A model generated the notes under the pieces. The model was given only the letters and a program-made list of their open reading frames with translations, had not been told where the DNA came from and did not search any database. DNA of 64,000 nucleotides from Nepenthes gracilis (lineage: Eukaryota; Streptophyta; Magnoliopsida; Caryophyllales; Nepenthaceae), in assembly GCA_033239525.1 (NCBI GenBank), contig BSYO01000009.1:19179299-19243298 (forward strand), given 5' to 3'. The position numbers and the translations under genes are program-made. Of the stretch, positions 50,058 through 59,708 are shown in pieces (positions within the stretch are counted from its first letter, which is position 1; every line of letters begins with the position of its first letter).

Positions 50058-50315
50058 CTATGGGTGCCAACACCTTTCTTTCAATATTTGGTGGATTATA
50101 TGCAAAATACCAATAAGATGCTTCAAATACTCTGCTCCCAATAGGAGCATTCAAAATTGGAGGTTTTGCCCACGGCAGTCCCCATATCGGTCTCCAGGAG
50201 AGGAGGTCAAAGGAAGAAGAAGTAGGCCAAAAAGCCAAGAAGGTTGGCCAACACTTAGATTCCCAAATTTTCACGCGCTTCAAGCCAAACCAGGCTTGAG
50301 GAGCGCTTAGGAAGC

Positions 50316-51200
50316 ATGTTTGCGGAGGAAAGTCCAGAACGGAGAAACCCCCGATACTCTCGGACGGAGAATAGAAACCCGGAGGGAGCCTCCGGGACCG
50401 TTAGATCCATTGGAGACAATAGTCGGTCGGCTACTGGCTACTCCAAGGAAGGAACGGAGTTGAGGACCTATATCAATTCTAAGAGATCAGCCAACGCTGC
50501 TCGTACAGACCCCAAGTTGGAGAAAATCTGGAATCGCGTATTCAAGGACGATGAGTACGCCACTAATATGGACAAATCTCCTTTCACAGCAGAGATCTAG
50601 AGCGGTCTAATGCCGACCAAATTCAAGATGCCTCCCCCTTGCTCTTATGATGGGAGCACTGATCCGGCAGATCATCTTAATCATTTTCGCACCCAACTGA
50701 GTTTACAAGGGTTGGAGAATTCGATGATGTGCCGCAACTTTCCGCTCACGTTGAAGGGAGACGCTTGTATATGGTTCCACCACCTCTCTTTAGATTCAAT
50801 CGGAAGCTTCAGGGAGCTGACTGATATCTTTTTAGTTCAATATGCTTCCAGTCGCCGAGAGAAAAAACAGCCGTGGCACCTCTTCCACATCAAGCAGAAG
50901 TAGGGAGAGAAGTCACGGAGGTTTCTTGATCACTTCATGGCGGAAGCTAGGTGGATCCCTAAGCTCATAGAGGAGATGAAGTTGGGCAGCTTCATCTCCG
51001 CACTGATGTACGATGATTTCTTCAGGCACCTAGCACATAAGAACCCACAAACCATCAGAGAGGCGGAATCAATCACCTAAACTTACGCGATAGTGGAAGA
51101 AACCAACAAGGCTAAACGTCTAAAACGGACCGAACAGCCCCAACCGTTCCCCGGGGAAGGAAAGAGGAAGCATAACGGTGGCGATCACTCCGATTGAAAG
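50316..51200 (+). pseudogene. gag of the Tat/Retand-type element
   Basis: The retrotransposon gag domain is recognisable at about 50625-51010 (PCSYDGSTDPADHLNHFRTQ, MCRNFPLTLKGDACIWFHHL, FRELTDIFLVQY). The leader from 50316 is Arg/Ser-rich. In-frame stops include 50901-50903 (TAG), 51078-51080 (TAA) and 51195-51197 (TGA). Confidence 0.85.
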
Positions 51201-52130
51201 AACCACAGGATTGGACTACTAGAGTGTATGGACTACGACCCCATCAACTTGATGCCCTTAATTGATACGCATTCGAACGCCCCCATGTAGATCCGTGGGG
51301 AGAAGCTCCTTAAGTGGCCAAAATCGCTTAAGAAGGCAGAGGGAGAAAATCTGACAAAGTATTGTGATTTCCATCAATCTCCCGGGTGCTCTATAGAGGA
51401 CTGCAAGACCCTCCAATAGGAGATTGCAGAGTTGATTAGAAGGGGCCATCTCATTAGGTTTGTTAACAACCCTGGCTAGAGCTCTGGCACCACGGGCAGA
51501 GAAGGATTGGAGTCTTTCCCTTTATAAAATCAGGTTACAGTAGGAGTGGTCAATATGATCACCACCCAACCAGCCAAGAATCCGGCGGATAACAAGGAGT
51601 AGCAGATTGGGAGAAAGAAACAGCGCACTGCGGACAATGTCATTAGTTTTAGTGACAGCGACCTAACACATGTAATTTCCTCCCATGCGAATCCCCTTAT
51701 TATATCTATACTCGTTTCGGATGGTAACGTCGACTACCAACAAAAACGAGTATTCTTTGACAATAAAAGTTCTTGCGATTTACTTTACCTTGATACGTTC
51801 TTTAAATTTGGCTTAAAAAAGAACCAATTAAAACTTGCTGAATGCCTACTGTACAACCTTGACAACAAACCAATGGACGTCCAAAAGACGATCCAATTAG
51901 AAGTAGCTTTAGACACATACCCAAAAATGACAAGTCATACACTTACTTTCTTGGTAGTTGACATGCCCTCCATATACAACGCTATACTAGGCTGACCGTG
52001 CCTAACGGCGTTCGGGGTGGTCACTTCAATACCACACCTTAAAATAAAATTTCCAACGCCATTCGGTATGGGCGAAGTGTTGGATGACCAAGTCATTGGG
52101 CGGACATGTTACATGTCCCAAATTACTCAT
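51201..52130 (+). pseudogene. Aspartic protease region of the element
   Basis: After a Cys-containing stretch (CDFHQSPGCSIEDCK) the protease reads RVFFDNKSSCDLLY around 51750-51785. The family active site is D-N/T-G-S/A-S; here Gly is replaced by Lys, which should inactivate it. It is in the same frame as gag, with several stops. Confidence 0.75.
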
Positions 52131-52249
52131 AGTGGTAGCACTAGAATGATGGGAGAACTCAACCATCGAGAAGAAATAACCCTGCAGCAGGTGTAATCCG
52201 GTGAGGCAACCGACCTAGTCCCACTGAACCCAAAAGATCCGAAAAGGTG

Positions 52250-53160
52250 CGTACAGATCGATGGCTTACTCACTGGTATACTGCATGACGAGTTGATCAC
52301 GTTCCTACGACAGAACGGTGACATCTTTGTAAGGACTCTCGTTGACATGTCTGGGATTTCGGCCGGGGTAATGGATCACAAGTTGGGCCTCGATCATGAC
52401 CAAAAGACCGTCAAACAGAAGCGGAAAAATCACTCGGTAAAAAAATTGGTCGCATCCGGGAGGAAGTAAAGAAATTGCTGGACACTGGATTCATCAGAGA
52501 AGTCCAGTACCCCGATTGACTCTCCAATGCCGTCTTGGTAAAGAAGAGCAGTGTGAAATGGTGAATGTACGTCGATTTTACCGACGTTAATAAAGCTTGC
52601 GTGAAAGATAGCATTCCTTTACCCAGGATCGACTTGTTGCTGAACTCGACGTCTGGACATGAGCTGCTGAGTTTTATGGACGCCTACTCGGGTTATAACC
52701 AGATCCAGATGAGCCCGAAAGACGACAATACACCTCGTTTATGATAGATCAGGGCACTTTCTGTTATAAGATAATATCCTTTGGACTGAAGAATGTAAAA
52801 GCCATCTACCAACGGCTAGTAAACAAAATATTTGAGAAACAGATTGACCACAATATGAAGGTTTACGTCGACAACATGCTTGTTAAGAGCAAAACCACCG
52901 GCGACCATATTTGCGATCTAATAGAGTCATTTGAGGTGCTCCGTGAGTATCAAATGAAATTGAATACGGCCAAGTGCGTTTTCGGGGTGACCTCGAAAAA
53001 ATTCCCAGGTTTCATCATCTCCAAATGAGGAATCGAGGCAAACCCAGAGAAGATCAACGCCCTCGCGGACATGGCTCCCCCACGGAGCATTAAGGATGTC
53101 TAGCGACTAACCGAACGATTGGCTCCTAGCGAAGTCTGGTGACAAGTATCAGTCATTCTT
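52250..53160 (+). pseudogene. Reverse transcriptase of the element
   Basis: Recognisable blocks: LVDMSGISAGVMDHKLGLD, LLDTGFIREVQYP, YVDFTDVNKAC, FMDAYSGYNQI, FGLKNVKAIYQRLVN, and the catalytic box as YVDNMLVKS at 52864 onwards, where the second Asp of YVDD is changed to Asn. Stops at 52517-52519 and 52562-52564 fall in conserved blocks. The open segment 52741-53028 is only part of the domain. Confidence 0.88.
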
Positions 53161-53660
53161 TAAGACTCTAAGGGGGACAAAATTAAATGGATTTCAAAGG
53201 ACGGCGGAATGTGAGGCAGCCTTCAATGAGTTAAAGCAATATCTACCTAGCCCGCCATTACTAACGTCACCCAAGGACGAAGAGGAGCTGTACCTCTACC
53301 ATGCGGTATCAGAGGTGTCCATCAACTTCGTCCTCATATGACAGGACTCCGACACCCAACGACCAATCTACTACGAAAGCAAAACGCTAACCGGTTCAAA
53401 GATGCGCTACCCACACACTGAAAAGTTGGCCTTAGCTCTCATATTCTCCGCACGAAAAATAAAGCCTTACTTTCAGGCACACCGTGTAATAATTCTCACC
53501 GACTAACCTATGAAGAGCATTCTCTAAAAATCTGACGTTTTTGGACGGTTGGTAAAGTGGGCTATCAAATTAGGCAAGTTCGACATCATGTTTTGGCCTA
53601 AACCTGCCATAAAAGTATAGGCTCTGGCCGACTTTATTGTCGAGACTATGACCCCAATTC
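53161..53660 (+). pseudogene. RNase H linked to RT
   Basis: Blocks include ELYLYHAVSEVSINFVL, QRPIYYESKTLTGSKMRYP, TEKLALALIFSARKIKPYF and GRLVKWAIKLGKFDI. Stops occur at several sites, for example near 53339 and 53625. Confidence 0.8.
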
Positions 53661-53689
53661 TCGAAGAGTAGCTCCCGTAGAATACAGAA

Positions 53690-54060
53690 TAGCATGAGGG
53701 AACAACAGAATGGGTACTCCACGTAGACGGATCATCTATGGACCCAGGCAGCAGTGTCGGAGTGATCCTCAGGACCCTTGATGTGTTTGAGGAGAAATAC
53801 TCCCTTACACTTGACTTCCTGGCCACTAACAGCGTTGCCAAATACGAAACCCTGTTAGTAGGGTTAAGGTTAGCGAAAGAATACTCAGCCAAATGACTGG
53901 TTGTTTACAACGATTCTGAACTAATCGTCAACCAGGTTAACAGGAGTTTCGAGACGAGCAACCTACACTTGGCCAAGTCCTTGACCAAGGCAAGGGAGGC
54001 CGTCCAGAGTTTCGACAAGCTAACCTTGTTCCATATTCTCATAACTGAAAACTAGAAGAC
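53690..54060 (+). pseudogene. Second (archaeal-type) RNase H domain
   Basis: WVLHVDGSSMDPGSSVGVIL (53711 onwards), AKYETLLVGLRLAKE and VYNDSELIVNQVN carry the D..E..D pattern of an RNase H. A second RNase H between RT-RNase H and integrase is a hallmark of the Tat clade. A TGA at 53894-53896 interrupts it. Confidence 0.8.
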
Positions 54061-54229
54061 CGATTAGCTGGCCAGAGTAGCGACGACCGAAAATTCAGAG
54101 TAGTACCCGAGGGACATGAGAGAGGTTCTGAATACTCCCAATATAGAGAAACAGGAGGTAATCCAGATCTCCGAAACAGAAAATTAGACGATACCCTACC
54201 TAAGTTACCTGACAGACGGAGCACTGCCA

Positions 54230-55430
54230 GAAGAGGTACAGGAGGCCAGACGGATGAAGAAAACGGCTAGCTGGTACACTGTAGTCGACAGACGGTTGTA
54301 TCGCCACGGTTACTTGACTTCGTACCTCCAGTGCCTAACCCCTGAAGAAGCTGACTATGCCTTGGTAAAGTGCACATTGGGATTTATGGTTTGCACATCG
54401 GTGGCAAAAACCTAGCATCCAAGATCATGCGAGAAGGATATTATTGGCAGTCGATGAAACAGGATGTGCTCGAGTTTGTAAAGAAGCATGAAAGCCGCTA
54501 ACTTCACAACAATCTTTACCACCAGCCATCCACCGAGCTGAAATCCTTCCAGGTGCCTTGGCCCTTCGCGCTGTGAGGGTTTAATATTCTCAGCCCATTT
54601 TTCATCACAACAGGACAAAAAAAGTTCATCATAGCAGGTATCGACTACTTCACCAAGTAGATCGAGGCCATCCCGCTGGCCAAGATCACAGAATACAACG
54701 CTCTTGAGTTCGTTCGCCAGAGTATCATCAGTAGATTTGGCATTTCAGAGGTCATAATGACTGACAACGGGACTCAATTTTCAGGAAAGTGCTTCACCAA
54801 GTATTATACCAGCCTTAGCATTAGGTTAGTCCACACTTTGGTAACATACCCTCAAGCGAGTGGACAGGTGGAGGTTATAAACCCAGCACTACTCTACGTG
54901 CTTAAGACCAAGTTGGAGGACGCAGGGAGCTCCTGGGTAGATGAGCTCACTTCAGTCCTCTGGTCTTACCGAACAACCCCGAAGGAGTAAACGCTCGAGA
55001 CACTCTTCAGCCTCTATTATGGGATTGAAACGGTGATCCCGATCAAAATCGGGCTTTCAAGTCCTAGGGTAGAATCTTTCGATCCGTTAGGTAACTCTTA
55101 GAAAATCCGGGAACGTCTAAACTTATTAGAAGAAGCTCGCGACGACGCCACAATGCCGACAGCGGCCTACCAACACCGAATCACCTGCTATTACAACGAG
55201 AAGGTAAAAGCGCGGTAGTTCGATATTGGAGATTTGGTTTTGCGAAGTATCAGGCCACAGGTAAGATAGCCGACTGGAATAAGCTCTCTCTAAATTGGAA
55301 AGGGCCTTTTCTAGTTTTCGCCGTCCTACGAAATGGGACATACAAGCTCTAAAATCAGGACGAAAAGTTGGTCCCACGGACATGAAACGCGATCCACCTC
55401 AAACACTACTTCCAATAAGGACCCAAGTAG
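54230..55430 (+). pseudogene. Integrase of the element
   Basis: The zinc-binding region is degraded (GYYWQSMKQDVLEFVKK). The core reads IIAGIDYFTK (first Asp), IMTDNGTQFSGKCF (second Asp) and YPQASGQVEVINPALL (Glu). The open stretch 54757-54990 is the best-preserved part. Trp after DYFTK is replaced by TAG (54658-54660). The C-terminal part reads DIGDLVLRSIRPQ. Confidence 0.85.
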
Positions 55431-55608
55431 GTAGTCTGCATATTTGTATGTAATCATTTGTATGTATTTTTTAATTAATAAAACAAGTATTCCTTTTAGC
55501 ATATTGTGTTCGCTTCCTTTTTTGTGTGCATATATATTTCTCTTGTTGCAGGGTTAAACGACCTAAACTGCCCCTAAGTCGGGAGGATTTTTACCCTCTC
55601 GTTACTAA

Positions 55609-55850
55609 ACTCTGGGTCATCCGGCGGTCTATGAGTGGTCGTATCTAAATCCTGGTCATTCGGACGGTCCATAGGTGGTCAAACTTAAACTCTGGTTGTC
55701 TAAGAGGCCCGTAAGTGGTCGTATATGAATCTCGGTCCTCCAGGCGGCCCATAACTGGTCAAATTTAAACCTTGGTTATCCAGGCGGCCCATAAGTGATC
55801 GTATCTAAACCTTTGTCATTCAAGTGGCTCGTTAGCGGTCAAAAATCTTA
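55609..55850. repeat. Tandem repeat, about 40-bp unit, six copies
   Basis: Units read ctctgg.cat.c.ggcgg.c.ataagtggtc followed alternately by gtatctaaa or aaacttaaa, so the true period may be an 80-bp dimer. Located just after pol, outside any ORF. Confidence 0.85.
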
Positions 55851-56269
55851 GGGGGCTAGTGCAACACACGCGACAACCTCTTTCACAAGGAGATAACATG
55901 ATTAGTCAACGATGGTCGATAGGAGCAAAGTGCTCCTCCAAAGCTAGCCGCTCAAGTCTACACTTGGGTAGCGCCACCAAGTTTTACTCGCGAGCGAGTA
56001 CTAGGCCGGCTTAACACAAACGACAGCCTAGAAAATACTCCCAATGACTCTACTCTTTTGGGAAACACCATGAACGCCTAAAATAAGGCAGACGGCCAAC
56101 TCGTAAGAAGCACGCCAAGTTGACCGCCCAGTACTGCGAGGGACAAATACAAGCTAAAAGCGGCTATGGAAAACAAAGGCATACAACTTGCATGAAATTG
56201 CTCGTATTATTGCTTATAATAGAGTACATTTACATAACTATAAAAAAAAAGATCTAAAGTCACAAAAAA

Positions 56270-58093
56270 CTAAGGAGGCAGTGGTTGCCATTGACTGTCC
56301 CGTGGCTCCCCCACGAGAATCTCGCGGCACTGTGCAAACCGATTTGATAGGTTAATAAAATCTACTGGAAAGTCAAGATCAACCAGTCGAATAATACGCG
56401 GACTGATGTTGATCCCTTTCCATAACCATGACAGCATCATGTCCGCGACCTCGTGATGGCGTATGCGAAAACTCAGATCATTCTCTAGAGTGGCCATCTG
56501 CCTCGCAAGTTGGTTACGGCATCTCTTAACCAGTTCATTTTCCTTCTTCAAACAGACATTTTTCTCCTTCAAACTCTCATTCTCCGCCTCCATGCCAGCC
56601 AGGATAGACTCTAAGGCAGCAGCATCCTCCTAGTGCTCCGTCCCCAGAGCCTCTAACTTCGAATCAAGTTAGGCAATCTCCATATCCCTATCGAAGATCA
56701 CATTGTCTCTTTATCTGAGCGTCTTAGCAACTACGTCTATGACCTTATCAACCTGCACAAAAAAGGGGGTCAAAAACGATAAAATCAAAGACAAGGCAAG
56801 TAACAGAAAGTATACCTGCCAAACCCTTCGTGCTGGCCTGTCTAGTCTGGCGTACAGATTTGGCACCAGGGGCGGTAGGCTAGAAGTAGAGCCCCCATGG
56901 GTAGAGCTGGCAACGACCTCCGCCAAGAGCTCATCCGGCAGCTCCTCAGAAGTATCTTTCGTCCTGGCTGGCTCCTCAAGAACGGTGGGAGGCTCCAAAA
57001 CCATCTCCTACTGCTCAGTCTGCAGTACCACAGCAGAAGACCCAATAGATGGCCCCTGCGGCTTGGCTCGTGGCTTGCCAGCTAGTGCAAGCGTCCCAAT
57101 AAACGGTTCAAAAGTCATCTCCTTCGACCCAAGTTAAGGATCTGACATCAACCCCACCAGCATAGGCTACGTCAAAACAACAATGCCGCTCGTCCTAGCA
57201 CTCAACATGGCGTCGTAAGCCTCTAAAGCCAGCTCCACTTCAATCCCGAAGACGACGCCTACCCCCGCATAGCGCCCAGCGGCCACATAGTTCGGCTCAA
57301 AAGATGACGAAGAAGGTGCCACTGTAGCTGCTTTCTTTTGCTTTGGACTGGTGGGAATGGTATCAGAAGAACGAGGACCTATAAGCATGGCCCTAGTCCT
57401 CTTCTTCCCCTACAAGGCCCCTGGCGGAGGAGCTTTGAACTTTTGGAGGGGAGAAGGAGGCCCCCACTTGGCTTTCTTGGCCTCTGCATGGGAAATTAAG
57501 TGGTCTCTCTTGAAGTCCATAATATAGCTCTCAATGAGCTTGACTAACCAAGATAGGGGCGCCATCTCTACCTCAGAAGACGCCCTGGTATATATATCGG
57601 GCACTTGACCCCACTCCCTGGCTAATGACCAGGGCTCACCCATGCAAACGAAGAAGAATCGGTTCTTCTAGTTCTCCAGAGAATCATATATAACGGTACT
57701 TACCCCAAGACCGTCGCGTGGGGCCAGAGCGATCCACTTCGCTCCCTGGTTGAGCTTAGAGAGCCCTCTAACTATTGATATCGTTAGTAACCTCGAGTGC
57801 TGACGAAGAAATATACAGAAGGTACACAAATACGGAATCGCATTCGCATGGAACTATGCGATGGGGACTTGAAGCACCCGAAAGATCGACAGCAGCTCAT
57901 CAAGGACCGGAAGACAAAGCCCTCTCATCAAATGGGCCTCGTAGATGGTCACAAAGCCCTCAGGCGGTAGGAACACCCTGTCATCTTTCCTAGGAACGTG
58001 GAAGGCAATCTCCTTTGGGATATTGTACTCCATGTATAATTCATTCACATCATTCTCTTTGAGGACAGAAGCGATATTAGCGACGGAGGCCAT
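56270..58093 (-). pseudogene. Antisense ORF of the Tat/Retand-type element (putative gypsy-type domain)
   Basis: On the strand opposite gag-pol, one reading path starts at 58093 (MASVANIASVLKEN) and includes the block VFLPPEGFVTIYEAHLMRGL, CLPVLDELL, ANAIPYL. This is the pattern I associate with the plant Putative gypsy-type transposon domain (PF04195, from memory). It is broken by stops, for example at 57854-57856, and continues in the same frame at 57643 (MGEPWSLAREWGQVP). Then comes a Ser/Pro-rich stretch and a coiled-coil-like segment at 56593-56270 (MEAENESLKEKNVCLKKENE). Tat-clade elements are known to carry an extra ORF in this place, often antisense. Function unknown. Plus-strand ORFs here are its shadows. 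Confidence 0.7.
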
Positions 58094-58419
58094 GGTCAGA
58101 AAAACGTCCAGGGTTTTTTTCTCTCGTTCAGGCTAAAGAAGACGAGAGAATAGAAAAAAGCGTGAAAAAATTCAAGGTAAAGCGAACGGACAACTTAAAG
58201 GCCAGTGTGAACACACAAAACTACCTCGTAAGCGTGCGCCATCATTACTGCCACGTGTCATTTCACAAAAGGGTGCCGTCGAATCAAATCCTCCATCGCA
58301 TTAATTACCGGGATCCTGAATTCATCGAGTAAAGACACGCGGCAGTCTTTTTGTCTGACAGACCCGCTATGGTCGCACGTCCCTTCAGCTCCCATGAACT
58401 CTCCGAATTTTGGCCAAAA

Positions 58420-58625
58420 CAGTAAACAAATCCGGTCAATATTTCATTCGCCTAAGTTACCCGGAGGTTCGCCAAGACGGTCAATAAAATCAGTTAACAT
58501 TTCCTTTGCCTAAATTACCCGGAGTTAGCCAAGACGGTCAACAAATTCGATCAACATTTCTTTCAGTGAGTTACCCGGAGTTTTGGTTAAGACGGTCAAC
58601 AAATTCAATCAAAATTTTGGTTGTA
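58420..58625. repeat. Tandem repeat, about 57-bp unit, three to four copies
   Basis: The unit is gacggtcaacaaattcgatcaa..catttctttcgcctaagttacccggagttcgccaa. It lies between the antisense ORF start and the polypurine tract. Confidence 0.85.
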
Positions 58626-58732
58626 TGTAAGGCTCCGCCCTAGACAATCAACAGCTCCGTCAACTTCAATGAACAGCAGCAGGCGCATTACATCATGAAC
58701 ATGCCGGAGGATAGAAGTCAAACTACCGGTAT

Positions 58733-58741
58733 GGGGGCTAG
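58733..58741 (+). other. Polypurine tract of the Tat/Retand-type element
   Basis: GGGGGCTAG immediately precedes the TGATGG start of the 3' LTR, as expected for the plus-strand primer. Confidence 0.8.
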
Positions 58742-59708
58742 TGATGGGTATGCCCATAGTGGGCTGGCCCAATAAGAAAAATGACCCAAATCTAAGAAGG
58801 CCCAAATCTGTGCTTGGACGGTCAACGCCAATTGTAGTGAGTAGGCTCATGGAGAAAAACCTTACCAAAGCCAGGCCTAGTTGGGCCCACACTTTCGCAA
58901 ACAACCAGCAACGGTCCATTCTCTTGATCTTATGCCTTCTCAAAATTCAATCTACACTAAAATGGATATCAATTAATTCAACACCCTTCCCATGAAGAAG
59001 ACGTCAGATTTTCTCTTCCTACCCATTGCAGGCTCTAACGGTAACAAAGTATAAAAAGAAGGCAAGTAATCTTGAGAACCGTTGCCCGTCAGAAAAGAAA
59101 GTAATCCCAACAAATTGTACAAGTCAAGCCTTCCTATCTAAGGAAGGTCACTTAACATGGTGCAGGAATCGCGCCTTTTTGGCCAACGAAGGTCGCCATA
59201 CCCTCCATCTATATAAGCCCACGGAGTCTCCACTCCAGGGCACGTCAACTTCTAAGTATACAAATGCTCACTTCTAAACATGTAAACGTTTACTATAATA
59301 ATCTCACGCTCAGATTTTAGATTTCAGAGACGCCGCTCACTCTCTAAAATCCGTTCTTCAAAGCTTCCACGCTTACAGGTCTTAGTCTTTCACTCGTTCC
59401 CGGTGAACACTGAGTGTGAAAAACTGTACTCATCACGAGCTATTAGAACGTCTCTTACGTCTGAAAGTGAACATTCTTTACTCTCTCATTCTCTCTCACT
59501 CAACTTTCATTTTCAGTTTTTTTCTTAAAAGTTGAAGGCTTATTATTGATTTGAGCGTCAGAGTGTTTTCGGTGAAATAACATTTCGCCTACACCTGACC
59601 TCTTATTTGTTGTAATGGTGTGTAGGGTTCAAACTCGGTGAATAGAGTCGGATCTAGATAATCAAGTCAATCCGAATATGTTCAAAACTTGAATTCAGTG
59701 ACGCATCA
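58742..59708 (+). repeat. 3' LTR of the Tat/Retand-type element
   Basis: Starts TGATGGGTATGCCCATAGTG, TATA box in catctatataagccc (about 59208), ends GTGACGCATCA, followed by the target duplication AAATT. Confidence 0.88.

Larger units (their letters stand above)
48332..59708 (+). mobile_element. Tat/Retand-type Ty3/gypsy retrotransposon, old and inactivated
   Basis: LTRs at 48332-49321 and 58742-59708 (both TG..A ends; the right one ends GCATCA) share TATA and R-U5 features but differ at very roughly 15-20 percent of sites by eye, indicating an old insertion. The target duplication AAATT is at 48327-48331 and 59709-59713. A purine tract GGGGGCTAG (58733-58741) precedes the 3' LTR. Order inside: gag, protease, RT-RNase H, second RNase H, integrase, non-coding region, antisense ORF. 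The second RNase H and the antisense ORF are typical of the Tat clade. Many stops and frame changes show it is non-autonomous. An extra segment of about 735 bp sits between the 5' LTR and the internal region. Confidence 0.88.

Noticed and set aside
56703..57137. 144-aa plus ORF
   Set aside because: Shadow of the antisense ORF on the other strand, which has the family motif.
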